Below, piece by piece: positions 45,076 to 57,414 of a stretch of 64,000 nt of DNA. Positions within the stretch are counted from its first letter, which is position 1, and the number at the start of each line of letters is the position of its first letter. The notes beneath the pieces were generated by a model, which was given only the letters and a program-made list of their open reading frames with translations, had not been told where the DNA came from and searched no databases. The translations under genes and the position numbers were made by a program. The DNA comes from Buddleja alternifolia (taxonomy: Eukaryota; Streptophyta; Magnoliopsida; Lamiales; Scrophulariaceae), in contig CM033405.1 of assembly GCA_019426215.1 (NCBI GenBank), forward strand, positions 9,091,001-9,155,000, read 5' to 3'.

Positions 45076-47270
45076 TAGATGCATGGTAGCCATCTTTCAT
45101 GATATGGTGGAGAAATTTCTTGAGATATTCATGGATGACTTTTCGATTTTTGGCTCTACTTATGATAACTATTTGCACAACCTAACCCTTGTTTTACAGA
45201 GATGTGAGAAAACTGACCTCGTTCTAAATTGGGAAAAGTGTCATTTTATGGTACAAGAGGGGATAGTGTTGGGCCACAAGATCTCCCAAAAGGGGATCGA
45301 GGTGGATAAAGCAAAAATCGAGGTGATATCTAATCTTCCACCACCCACCACGGTCAAGGTTGTGAGAAGCTTTCTAGGACACGCGGGTTTTACAGGAGTT
45401 TTATTTTGAATTTTTCCAAAATTGCTAAACCATTGTCCAATTTGCTTATGAAAGATGTCGTGTTTGATTTTGATGATGTCTGTATACAGGTATTTCTCAC
45501 TTTAAAGGAGAAATTGATCTCAGCATTGTCGATGGCACCTCCCGATTGGAGTCTTCCATTCAAATTGATGTGTGATACCAGTACTTAGTCAGAGGAAGGG
45601 TAAAATCTTCCATACTATTTACTATGCTAGTCGTACGTTGAATGAAGCTCAAATGAATTATGCTACGACTGAAAAGGAATTGTTAGCTGTGATTTTTGCC
45701 TTTGACAAATTTCACTCTTATCTTGTTCTCAACAAAGTAATAGTATACACTGATCACTCTACTTTGAAATATTTACTTGCTAAGGAAGATGAAAAACCTA
45801 GACATCTTAGGTGGATCTTACTACTACAAGAATTTGATTTAGAAATAAAAGATAAGAAAGGAACTAAGAATCTAGAAGCTGATCACCTTTCGAGACTAGA
45901 TTTAGTTTATGCTACATTAGATGAGATGCCAATAGGGGAGGAATTCCTGGACAAACAACTTTTTGCTATTTCTGATGACACATTTCCTTGGTATGCCAAT
46001 TTTGCCAACTATCTTGTCACAGGAGTTTTTCCCCCAAATATTACTTTTCATCAAAAGAAGAAATTCTTATTTGATGTTAAGCAATATCTGTGGGATGAAC
46101 CATATTTGTTTAAGGTTTGTGCAGATGGCCTCATTCGACGTTGCATACCTGAGGAGGAAATGACATTGATTTTGGCTCATTGTCACGATATGTCGGTAGG
46201 TGGCCACTTTGGGCCTTCTAAAATGGTTGCTAAAGTTCTTCAATCAGGTTTCTTCTGGCCTACACTTTTTAAAGATGCATTTCATTATGTACAATCTTGT
46301 GATAAAGGCCAAAGAACGGGTAATATTTCCAAAAGACATGAAATGCCTTTGAATAGCATGCCTGAGTGCGAATTGTTTGATGTTTAGGGTATTGATTTCA
46401 TGGGAATTTTACTAGTTTTTGTTCCAATAAATATATTCTTGTTGCGGTTGATTACGTGTCCAAATGGGTTGAAACCGAGGCTTTCCCCACTAATGATGCT
46501 AGGGTGGTCACTAGATTCTTAAAGAAACGCATTTTCACGCGTTTTGGCACCCCTAAAGCAATCATAAATGATGGGAGCACCCACTTTTGCAACAAGCAAT
46601 TTGAACATTTATTGAACAAGTACGGTGTGAAACACAAAATCTCGACCCCTTACCACCCCCAAACTAGTGGTCAAGTTGAGGTATCCAATAGGGAAATTAA
46701 ACGAATTCTTGAAAAAATGGTCAATGCCTCTAGGAAAGATTAGTCTCTAAAGCTCAATGATGCATTGTGGGCATATAGGACCGCATTTAAGACCCCTATT
46801 GGCATGGCCCCTTATCACCTCGTCTTTGGCAAAGCATGTCATTTACCGGTTGAACTTGAGCATCGTGCTTTTTGGGCTATGAAGTTTCTAAACTTGAAGC
46901 CAAACTTGTAGGTACCAAGTTGTTGCTTCAATTGCACGAACTTGAGGAATGGCACCATCACGCTTATGAGAATGCCAAGATATACAAGGAACGCATGAAA
47001 ATGTGCACGGCAATCACATTATTCCTCGGGAGTTTCACGAGGGAGAGAAGGTTCTACTCTACAACTCTCGTCTCTGACTCTTTACCAAGAAGCTTAAGTC
47101 ACGATGGTCGAGACCGTTCCTTGTGTCTCATGTCTATACATCGGGTGCCATCGAGCTTACAACAGACAACGGGCAAACATTCATGACCAATGCCCAATGG
47201 TTAAAGCATTATGTCGGGATTAATGGGCCAAGAGATAAAGTGTCCATCCTACTTCGGGACTCCCCATGAT
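45076..47270 (+). pseudogene. pol: Athila-like Ty3/gypsy pol (reverse transcriptase, RNase H, integrase)
   Basis: Starts inside the reverse transcriptase (CMVAIFHDMVEKF, catalytic FMDD at 45128-45139, EGIVLGHKIS). The 5' LTR, gag, protease and RT fingers are missing. RNase H follows ([18 protein letters not shown]) but its first catalytic Asp region is damaged near 45575. The integrase has a zinc finger whose last Cys is Gly (CDKGQ, near 46305), a core with [15 protein letters not shown] and SNREIK, and a C-terminal part with a frameshift at about 47000. Frames change at about 45400, 45580, 46390 and 46880, with stops at 46386 and 46741. The order RT-RNase H-integrase and the sequence style are those of Athila/Tat gypsy elements. 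Confidence 0.92.
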
Positions 47271-48255
47271 TCATCATATCCAAGTTGAGCTAATGACTAT
47301 AAACAAGCGCTTCTTGGGACGCAACCCCAGCTCTTTTATTTTTCGTCTTTTCATGTTTTAGTCTAGTTCGTTTCGTTTTCCTCAGTTTTATGTTTGACTG
47401 CTTGCGTTTAAGCCTTTCCATTTCTTATTTTTGGTAGGAAATAGACTTCGACTTAGCACCTACCCGCGCCTAGGCATCGCAAATCTCACGCCTAGGCGCC
47501 GCCTATTCTTGATGTGTCCTATTGTTTCTCAATCTCGCTCCACGGCGCCATGCATATCGCGCTTAGGCGCCGTAGAAACCACGCCCCTACGCCAACTTCT
47601 TCACGCCTGGGCATCATGTGCATACCAAATGTCCTGTTCCTTCGCATCATGGCGCCATAATTCTCCCGCCCAGGCATCGAGTGAAGTTCAAGAGCCCAAC
47701 TCCTTTGTAGACCCGCGCCTAGGCGCCGCAATCCTCACGCCTAAGCGCTGATCCGACCGCGACCAGGTGCCACTTACGCGTGTCTAGGCGCCGCATCGGG
47801 TATAAATTTTTTATTTCAGTCAACTCGGTCAAAACATCATCTCTCTCACCCCAAATTCCGATTTGCGCCGATTGTCTCTCCTCTCCACTGCGTCAGTCAT
47901 CATCTTCGATGATTTTCGCCGTCCATCCACCAATATCAGCCGTCCTTCTCTCTTTTTTCAATCGAGTTCGAGATTTTTCGACAAAAGGTGAGTGATTGGC
48001 TTGACTTGAACTGTTCAATTTCATACTTTCAAGCCGTGTGGGGCTATGTATTGTGCAATTGATGCGGCTTTTGTGTCGGGTTTGTTAAAGTTGTGTGGTG
48101 CTCTGTTGGTGGGTGTCGATTGTTGACTAGTGGCCAAAGTTGATAGTTTGGGGGTGTGTTGGCTACATTGTGGTTATGGGTTGCTTGATTCGAATTTAGA
48201 GGCTTTGTCGAGATCTTGGTACTTCAATTCACGCCGTTACGGCCCCGAATTTTCT
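47271..48255 (+). other. Spacer between Athila pol and env-like ORF, with palindrome array
   Basis: Begins with the Athila-typical phrase AGCGCTTCTTGGGACGCAAC (47308). From 47460 to 47800 about nine degenerate copies of CGCGCCTAGGCGCCGC stand 30-70 bases apart. A leader-like stretch with CT-rich sequence follows, up to the ATG at 48262. No clear protein. Confidence 0.7.
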
Positions 48256-49341
48256 CTAGAAATGGGTAAAAAAGATCCCTTATCAAAAGGAAAGAAGAAG
48301 GTTGAGGAAGGTTCTTCAAATGTCCCCGAGCCTGCACTTGGGCCAAATAGGTCGGGATTAGCCTCACGTTTTTCACACCCGTGGGTTGAACTCATCTACT
48401 ACGCTCTCCAAAATCGGGTTCTCATAAAGGAAAAACCGATAGATATCAGTGCTAGACCATCTTTGCAAGGCTTTATTGATTTTCACAATCTAGGGTATTT
48501 TTTCGGATCTTTAGAGGCTATCCGAGTCCAGTGGGTTCAAGAATTCTTTAGTGATGGGGCTTTTCCGTAGATTGCCAACAAATCGGGATGGCGGGAGAGT
48601 AGACTTGATATTCGGGATAAATGGGTAGATTATGATGCGGTTGCCCTCAATGAATGCCTTGGGATGGACATTCCTCAAATTTGCGAGTACCAAGCTCTCT
48701 ACAAGCCCGATGACACATTCACCGTGTCTTTAGTTGAGGTCACGGGGGTTATAGCTCGGGAAAGAACAGTATGGCCGGACCGGGAGGCTCACCTAGCCCG
48801 TTGTTTCTTACTCCCCGAAGCAGCCTGCTGTCTCAATTTTATTCGCAACAATCTCATCCTGAGCACCAATAGGTTGGAGGTGAGTAAAGAACGGGGTCTT
48901 CTGATTTACTCAATCGTGACTAAGAGGACGGTTGACTTTGTGGGGTTGATTCACCAGTCACTATTAAGGCATATTCGAAAGATGGGTATTGAGTTTACTC
49001 CCTGGATTGAACCCGACGAAGGTCAAGAAAAGATGTGGGGAGTCCTCCGGCTCGAAGAAAAACCCTTTCATTTCCCCATCTCTGATTTCAGCCTTGTGTT
49101 CGACATCTCTTGTTGAGGCCTACCCGACTGAAGCTACGAAGCCTGCCGGTGCACCCTTTCATTCCACGATATCGACGCTCCAGCTCTCCCGCCTACTAAC
49201 AAGAGGCCTTGCCCTCCTTTTAATCGAGGGACCAGGTCCAGCCGTACCCTTGCACTTGACATGAACTCCAGTAGGAGCGAGTTAGATCAGATGGGCACTT
49301 GTTTTGATCAGCAGATTGACACGCTAAAAGCCAACGTGCTA

Positions 49342-50984
49342 TGATAGCAAGTGCACTAGACGTGTGTAGTAATAAGTAGACAAAAAGTCCGGGTTGTCGA
49401 ACCAAAAGGACTTGAATTCTAGTTAATGATTTTTCGATAAAAGATAAGACAATTAAAGTAAAGTGCAAGAAAAAGATTAAACAAACGAAGAACCAAAGAG
49501 AAACGTACTATAGATTTAATCTCACGTATGATAAAATGACTAAGGCACATGCTACAACCGAATCTACTCGTCAATATATATGAGCTACTCATCGAATTAT
49601 TAGACTCCTATTACTTTGGTGGAAACTCCTAAATTAACTATTACCCGATGTCTCGGCACATAATAATCCTATGATTAATTGACGGTTCTCTAAATATGTC
49701 TATCCGAGAATCTAATCAAAAATCACGCATTAACGTTCTAGAGCTTCCCCGAACGAATCCGGCTAACAACACCCGGGAATCTTTACCTATTTCTAGGGCA
49801 ATCCCTCATTTGTTTCGGATGATGTGTTAATTCTCTTGCACCCTAATCTATTTTCTTTCGAACAACTAGATTAGGCAAGATAGCAAGCATATGGTGATCA
49901 AACACATGATTGGAATAAAAGCATAGAATTAACACACAAAGCAATAGGAGAATTAATACAAAGATCAACTTCACATATATTGATTCATAAATTTGGCCTT
50001 CACATGGCCTTAGTTCTACAATATTAGCCTCTCATCAAAGCCTTAAGAAAATCTAATACAAACATATACATACTCATGGAAATAAACATGTAAATGCAAA
50101 TAATTAAAACTCCCTCAATTGATTGATGATGGATCTTTGCTCTTGATCTTCAATCCTTAGCTCCTCTCTCTTTGTTCTCCTCCAAAAGTGATGAAGAAAT
50201 GGTGATGAATGATGATGAGTGAAAAGTGATGGCCAAAATGCCTCTCTCTCTCTCCTCCAAGATGTGATCGGTCAATTGTCCTCAAAAATCCTTAAGAAGA
50301 CCACCACAAATCAGCTCCTCATGTGTATGTCCCCCCTAGTGTGTCCTCCACTACTCTTAAAGTGAGTAGTATAAAATTCCCTAAAGTAGATCTAGTAAGA
50401 AACATACTTATGACATCCCTCCCATACATGTGATGACCTCTTGGCTTTAAATGTTCCATTCCCCCATCAAATGATGATCTTTTGGCTGAAAGGAATCAAA
50501 TCTCGGATGTGGCCACGCCTAGGCGCGGGAATTATGGCGCTCGGGCGCCCAAATCAGAATGTTGGGAGTATTTGCCTCTGTCTGGCGCAGTAATTGTATT
50601 TCCTTCATAACTCTCTCCACAAAACTCCAATTTGGATGATTCAAGTCCTAATTTGAAGCTAACACATAGTTCTACAACTTTGTAGAAGGAAACTTCATCC
50701 AATTCGGTCTCTAAACATACGGAAAAAGCGCTCGAACGTAGAAAGTGGAGTAGATATGGCGCCCGGGCGTGGGCAAAATGGCGCCTAGGCGTAGGGGTGC
50801 ATAGCAATTTGGCCTAAACTTGTTTTATACGTCATTTTTCATCCCGTTCTTTGATTGTATCCATTTAAGACCTGAAATCACTTAATGCACGAATTAAACG
50901 CACATGTGGCAAGAATCAAGCGATAAATGAACCTAAGACATAAACGCAAAGGGGCTTAAAAACACGTAAAAATGCCTCTTATCA
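49342..50984. mobile_element. Inserted non-coding repeat, TGATA...TATCA ends
   Basis: Begins TGATAGCAAGTGCACTAG and ends AAATGCCTCTTATCA, interrupting the env-like frame. The ends TG...CA suggest a solo LTR, but no clean target duplication is visible. It contains GGACTTGAATTCTAG and, near 50510-50790, four GGCGCC-type palindromes like those in the host element. No ORF of note. Confidence 0.6.
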
Positions 50985-50987
50985 CAG

Positions 50988-51134
50988 ATAGATCGACTCG
51001 ATGATATGATCCGAGCCACTTGCACCTATCCTCGCCAGGTCACTTGTTTTGATCAGATGGGCACTTGTTTTGATCAGCAAATAGATCGACTCGATGATAT
51101 GATCCGAGCCACTTGTACCTATCCTCGCCAGGTC
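50988..51134 (+). repeat. 93-bp in-frame duplication in env-like ORF
   Basis: ATAGATCGACTCGATGATAT recurs at 50988 and 51081, exactly 93 bases (31 codons) apart, with 54 matching bases. The translated unit QIDRLDDMIRATCTYPRQ is doubled without breaking the frame. Confidence 0.93.
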
Positions 51135-51338
51135 GCCTTAGCTCAGGACGATTTCCTTAGACGTGGCCTCTTTCAGTATCTCGATCTGCCGGCATTTCCT
51201 CCCTACTCTACCTCTCCTCCCGATGATATGCTCGATGTTGATGACCTAGTGGGGGAGGGGGAGGGGGGCGATGATGAGATCGCCCTGGTTGGTGGGGTTG
51301 TTGATGATGATGATGTGGACACCTTGTTTGACAATTAG

Positions 51339-52656
51339 GCGTTGTTTTGTAGTCTGTTTCCTGTCTTTGTTATTTGGATTTGTTTTGTTATGTTTTGGTT
51401 TATGTTTATTGCTTTCGAACAATCGCTTTGTCTATTCATATATTCGACTATTTGGGCCTTTATTGATATATTCTTCGTTTATTTAACTCTATGAAATGTT
51501 TAACGTTTTGTAATGTTAGCCTTATTTCACTTCGTAGTTGTATTGCTTAGCATTGGGCTCTCATTGGCCTGAGTAGTTGTTGACAAACCTTGAAAAGATT
51601 TACTCTCGAGGACTCGGGGTTTGCTTTTCAGCACCCCCCATGGTTAAATGTTCTTTCCTCATCTTTCTTTCGAACATTGGGGACAATGTTTGTTTTAAAA
51701 TTTTGGGGAGGGATATCATTTGATCATGATTGTTGTACATGCTTGTGTTGTTACATTTCTATCCAAGTTTGGAGGTGCTTAGCTTCTACTTGTGAAATTG
51801 TGCTAAATTGCATGAGTTTTCAAGCATAAAAAGTTTTTTTTAGGATATTAGCTTGCCAATTGGTGCAATTAGACTTGAGAACTCAAGACAATGGCATGAT
51901 ATCTTGTATGTTCTATTAATGATCTAAAATGAAAAACTACACATTTTGATTATGCTCATTTCAATGCTAGTTAAGAATCAATCTTCTTTAGATGATACAC
52001 ATTGCACATAAGTCAAAGGTAGAGGGATTGAAAGGGTTCTCCATCCCGAGACATATGAGGGGTATTCCCCGGATACATTAACCTATATTTTTCATGTTGT
52101 TTTGAGATAATTAGTTGCTTATGGGTCCATAATTGTGTTAATGGACTGAAAGTCACCAAAGCACCATTGCCTACACAGTAGCCTCGTTGAGCTAATTTTA
52201 GCTTTGCTCAATCCAATAGGGAATGAGTTGAATAAAAGATTTCGTTCTAGTTCGTGGCCTTTGCCACTCGGGTGATTAAGTTCGTAGGAGTGTCTTAACA
52301 ATTAGCACCCTAAGACCGATCAGTTTGGGAGTTGTTGACCCAAAGCCTGTTACATGGGTGGCAAAGGAGATCTAAAGGGATAGAACATCACACGAGGCAT
52401 TATGTTGTTATAAACTTAAATCATTTCAAAGCGTGTTAATGTCAATGTAAAGTGAATGAAAATAAACACAATTATAACCTTAAAGTTGCCTATGATTCGA
52501 TAAGCTTTATGATCTATTGAAAGTTGGTAGATATGAGGAATGTTTCCGAATATATGGTAGGGATACCTTTCGATCATAATACCCTAGATCTTATCTCACT
52601 ACACCCTTTGGAAATTGGTTTGATTCCAGGTGTTGAATAAGCATTATCGTCATTTG
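51339..52656 (+). other. Athila 3' non-coding region with polypurine-like tract
   Basis: Phrases CATTGGGGACAATGT (51666) and AATTTTGGGGAGGGAT (51698) are typical of the region after the env-like ORF in Athila/Tat elements. The second may be the polypurine tract, with LTR sequence after 51720. No coding sequence. The region continues beyond the solo LTR at 54798-54990. Confidence 0.65.
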
Positions 52657-54231
52657 TGTTAGAGTTTATTCCCGGCACACTAATTTTGGGCGCTATTCTA
52701 TGTAATAATGACTCTAGCTGAAAGATCTTTTTCGTATAAATAAAGTTAATCTTTTGGCATTCTTTATTCGTGTATATAGCTTGGTCTTAACTTAGAATAA
52801 AGTCCCGAAGGATCACACATAGCTATGGGACATCATTGCGCATCTGGAATGACAATGATGGAATATGTCTCCAAGGCTGTGATCCTTAAACATATGTTCC
52901 AAGTCGTGAATGGCTCGTCGAGATGAAGGGATATCGATGAGACCCAAAAGACTTGCTTATATGATGCATACTCTTGATAGAGTGTATCTTGTTCCATAAA
53001 TATTGGCACGGTGAAAGCCTATGCATGTATGAGGGTTCCTATTGTGGGAATAGGTATACTGAACAACCCCACGGAAGTTCCATTAAATGGAATCCTAGTC
53101 TAATCTGGAACTTCTAGTGGTCTTGTAGTATAAGAGTAATCCATATAACCTGAGGTTCCATTGGATGTCTTATACACAATCAAACATGTCTTGATTTGTT
53201 ACATGATTACTTAGATGATTGAAAATGGGCAAAATCAAACATGGGCTAATTGTGTATGAAGGCATGTGAGAATCAAGATGGGATCTATCTCTGACATTAG
53301 TCTTGTCAGTGAATCTCCTATGTTTACATAGTGAATCGACTTTAGGAATCTTCGGCCGAAGTATGATATCTAAAGAGGCGTAGGGTTTCCTCGTTTAGAT
53401 AGTCGAAAGTCGATCTCACCGTATTTGGGAAACATAGTTATTGAATTAATAGAGCTTCGACCTTAGCCACTGCTCTAGATTCAATCGGGAGATTAGATGG
53501 AGGGATCTTACTTATACAAGGATCAAGATCACGAAAGGCGTATCTTTATCTTCGTCTTTATCTAGGTCTTCGTGGCCCGTTGCTAGAAAGTAACCACGAT
53601 TTGTAAGTGCCGAGAATTAATATGGTGATTGATTCGAGGCTTGATTGAATCAAACGAATAATTTAATCTAGTACTTTCTATTTTAGGAAAGCACACTAGC
53701 ACTTTGGGAAAGTGTACTTACTACTAGATAGTAGACGAGCCTAAAGGGTCACACACTTAACTTGTGAGAGTAACTGCTTAAATGATGTGATTAAGCAATT
53801 TAAGGAAATTCAGAAAATTAGAAATTCAGAAAATTAGGAAAGTTTAGTACTTTTCTAATATGGAATATGAATTAATTGAGGCGATTCAATTAATTCGACT
53901 ATTTTAATTAATTTTGTAGAATTAATTAAATTAATGGACCTAGTAGAGTCCAAGTATTTTATTTAGTTGGGCTTGGTCCAAGTTAAATAAATAAGCTAAT
54001 TGGAATAAGTAATATAATTAAACGAGTTTTAATTATAAGAGAATATTTAATTGATGGGTTTAGCCCATAATTAAATATGGAGTCAAGAATTAATTCTTGG
54101 GCTCTAATTAAAGGTGATGGCCGATTTTTGGCAAGCAAATAATCATAGGATTCGAATTCTTGGTGAAGAAGAAAAGGGTTTTCTTCTTCTCCAAGTCTAG
54201 CAGTTGGATTAGGATTCTAGGATTCCTATTC

Positions 54232-54277
<46 letters not shown>

Positions 54278-54797
54278 AGTGCAAGACTAAAACCCTAAGC
54301 TTTTTAGGAGTGCAAAATTCGAACCCTAGCTGAAAATAAGAGAGAATTTTCTTTGTCATCCTTAAAATCTCCCCTCCTTATTCCAATACGACATCGTTTT
54401 GTTCATGTGTTGAACTTAACGATTCACATATTCCATCCCTTTACATAATCAAGCCTAGGTTTTAGACTTAGATCTATTTCGTTGGATAGCACCAATAACG
54501 AAGTAGGTGGTGACTTGAACGAGGTATGAATACATCTTAGAGGTGCGACGTTTGGAGCACTAAAACCGGGGATACAATTGACGGGCGATTTCCTCAAAGA
54601 AATCGTGTGGAATTGCACCACAGGGTTGAAAAGATCCAAGATTGTTGCTGCGAGAATTTGATCAACAGGTAAAATTCTTCGCAACCTTTTCTATTGCATA
54701 ATCGAGCACACCATTATTCCTGTTTTGGGTGGTTGTACGTTTAATTTTTAAATTTTGCTGCCAAAAATTTGTGTACATATTGTTGAGCTTTATTGTC
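52657..54797 (+). mobile_element. Solo LTR (copia-like) in Athila 3' region
   Basis: Starts TGTTAGAGTTTATTCCCGG. It is flanked by the direct repeat ATTTG (52652-52656 and 54798-54802), extended by one reading to GTCATTTG, so the right edge is uncertain by a few bases. It includes the LTR block GACGAGCCTAAAGGGTCAC at 53734, TA and GT repeats at 54236-54280 and a CCCTAA-type leader. Its 54520-54670 part resembles 44800-44930. No internal region. Confidence 0.75.
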
Positions 54798-54989
54798 ATT
54801 TGATTCTTGTCATTGCATCATAGTTCTTATTTCGAGTTGTCTTGGTTGGTTCGAGCTAAGCATCCTTAGATCTTGTGGGTATATCGTATGCAAACCCTCA
54901 CAAGACTATAACTCGTCCTTTGAGGTAACTCAAAGGTTCAAAGGCTTGTTGCACACGCTAAGTGCAACCATTCACTCCACGAAAGCGAG

Positions 54990-55579
54990 TTAGTTATTTG
55001 TTTAAGCTTGTTCATCAACCCAGCCCAATTGCACTCTATCTCATTGCAGTTGAAGTTCATTACAAATTGTGAAACGAAGTCCGGAAGTGACTGCAAGATG
55101 AAGTTAGTGTGCAGTTGTGGGTCCATGTTGAAATCGAGGGCCTCTAACCTCTCAATTTTTGAGATCATTATGATCCCCAACTTTCTCACCTTCCTTCATC
55201 TTGGCTCCAAAGAGCTCTTTCGATATCTCATATCGAGCAGTACGACTATGCTTACCATAGAGCTCCACCAGGTGTGACAAAATAGCCCTCGCCGAGACCA
55301 TTTTGCCATAAAATCTCTGTAACTCATTAGTCATTGAGCCCAGCATATGCCCACAAACCCGGACGTCATCTTTGACCCATTTTTCATAAGTCGTGACTTC
55401 CTCCTCACTAGCACACGTCCTTACGGAGCAATTGGGATATCAGTATCCAATACATATCCCAGTGACTCTATATTGAGGACTATCCTCAGATTATGAGCCA
55501 GTGCACATAATTGAGTAAAAAGACTGCATTTGGGATATCAGTTCTTTTCAAGTAGTACAAATAACGGGTTGATAGTCAT
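54990..55579 (-). pseudogene. gag: Copia D gag (minus strand), truncated
   Basis: On the minus strand ATG at 55579 starts MTINPLFVLLEKN, like the gag start of element B. Stops and shifts follow, but the frame holds LRIVLNIESLGYVLDTD, LVELYGKHSRTARYEIS and LILQSLPDFVSQFVMNFN. The protein breaks off near 54990 at the border with Athila sequence, before any zinc knuckle. Only the 5' part of this element is present. Confidence 0.85.
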
Positions 55580-57400
55580 AATGAGAGAGATAATAAGAAA
55601 ATAACTGCAGAAAAGTAAAATGAATTATTAGATTTTATCATAATTGTTGTTCTAAGTTTAAATCAAAGACTTTCAAAATAAACTCGGTTCCCACTAAATT
55701 TTTTAAAAATCCACACTCCCACTGTAGAATTCGAAAGTCATCGTTGGAAGCCTTCATAATGATGATTGATTTCTTTAACTAGTTTAATAGGTTGCAACCT
55801 TTTGTTGGTATGTGGCCTAATTAATCTATTAAAATGATGGCCAACATCAACCCATCAAATGAATAATCCAATCCCTTTGTTCATTACTCATTAAATCTCA
55901 ACCTTTTGACGGTCATATTAATTTACGAATAATTTATGTTTAACCCACTGACTATCTATTAGTCTAACAATTGAATTTCACTTTGCAACCTTTCGCTGGT
56001 ATGTGGGGTGAAATTTGTTTCGCATTTCATGCACTTAGAAAATTTAAAATATATTTCAATATATAACCCCATTGCTTAGGGACGATATTATATATTTAAT
56101 ATCATTTTAACTTTTCCTAAGTTCAGTGGAGAACAGGATACCTAGTACCCTTTACCAACTTAATATTTTTCAATGTGGGAGAATATAATATTTAATAGGT
56201 CTCACTTTGCATATTAATCCATTTTATACTAAACACATAACCATGGATCAATAAATAATAGAAAGCAATCCTAGAAATCTAACAACACATGATTCATGAA
56301 GCTTAATACTAGATTGAGCCAAGCCAATGCCTCAATCACTAATTACAATGAAATTATACTAAAGCTTCCAAAACTCCTTCTTGTTTCTCTCGGCTCGACT
56401 TGAATTTCTTCTTTGGGCCCATTCTATTTCTAACTATTACAAATTTAATATAATCAACCTATACAAAATTCTATAGAAAGAAAATAAATATAGGCTCAAA
56501 ATGGTCTTTACAACCTATAAAAAGAAATACATAGATAAAAAACAAGCCTAAGTCTATGAATCATGTCACCCATCACATAATATGTCATATAACACACGAA
56601 AAACATATATGTTAATTTCTAATTAAATTCCAATTTAATTATTGAATTCATATTCTTGAGGAAAATAAATTTATTTGATTCTATTAGAAAATCCAATTTA
56701 ATAAACTCCAATTAATTTTTTATTAAAATCTAATTTTCATAAAAATGAACTTCTAAGCTTATTAAAACTAATTTTATGATAGAAAATATCCAATTTAATT
56801 TAAAATCTAACTTTAATAAAATTAGATAACTTGAAATTTCAAAATCCCTTTATAAAATAAATTATATTATTTATTTTTTGCATTAAAATCCAATATCAAT
56901 AAAAACCTAAGTAATAATTTATTTAAAATCAGCCCGGGTCACCCACGGGTCGACCCGAATCGAGTCGCTTCGACCCGTGTGTTAAAAAACACACAGGTGG
57001 GCTCGCTGTGTAGCCCAATTGCACGGTAGCCCAGTTGCTGTGCGAGCCCAATTTCAACCCGATGGGCTACACTGTGCGGCACATCCATCTCGAGAGGCCG
57101 GCTGTCAAGACAGATGGTGCGACCTTATCAGGTCGCTGTGTGCGCAACAACGCTAATTCGGCATCCTGTCACCACCACGGCGACGGGTTAGCCGCTGAAA
57201 CCGAGATTTTTTAATTTCTATCACATTAAAATTACATAAAATCCAATTCTTATTAATTTCTAACGAATAAAAATAAATAAAATCCTCAAGAACACAAAAA
57301 CGTGAAATCTACATATCTAATCATGCATCGCAAGAAATTGTAAATCATGCATCTAATCATATATTTACACGTAAATTACATACGCCGAACCCTGTGGTTT
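55580..57400 (-). other. Untranslated leader of copia D with hairpin series and GC-rich block
   Basis: Read on the minus strand, a GC-rich block (56930-57190) follows the primer-binding site. Then come hairpins 56331-56337 with 56312-56318, 56157-56162 with 56118-56123, 56088-56096 with 56058-56066, 56008-56015 with 55974-55981, a weaker one around 55890-55925, and 55826-55833 with 55783-55790. Two AGTGGGA motifs lie at 55689-55724. Loops and linkers correspond in order to those of element B, with different stem sequences. Confidence 0.65.
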
Positions 57401-57413
57401 GGCTCTAATACCA
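57401..57413 (-). promoter_or_regulatory. Primer-binding site of copia D
   Basis: On the minus strand TGGTATTAGAGCC directly follows the LTR end CCCAACA plus one base. It is a one-base variant of the initiator Met tRNA complement. Confidence 0.9.
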
Positions 57414-57414
57414 C

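Larger units (their letters stand above)
48256..51338 (+). pseudogene. Athila env-like ORF (putative plant transposon protein), split by an insertion
   Basis: ATG 48262 starts MGKKDPLSKGKKK, followed by the domain known as putative plant transposon protein (PF20167 type: WVDYDAVALNECLGMDIP, REAHLARCFLLPEAACC, RGLLIYSIVTKRTVDFVGLI). A stop lies at 48568 and a frameshift near 49080. The frame then runs into a 1.64-kb insertion (49342-50984) and resumes at 51006 with a repeated heptad block (QQIDRLDDMIRATCTYPRQ) and a strongly acidic tail ending at 51336-51338. Called env-like by position, but no signal peptide or transmembrane segment is evident. The function is unknown. Confidence 0.75.

Noticed and set aside
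47460..47800. CRISPR-like array
   Set aside because: Repeats are short, degenerate and palindromic with irregular spacing, inside a plant retrotransposon.
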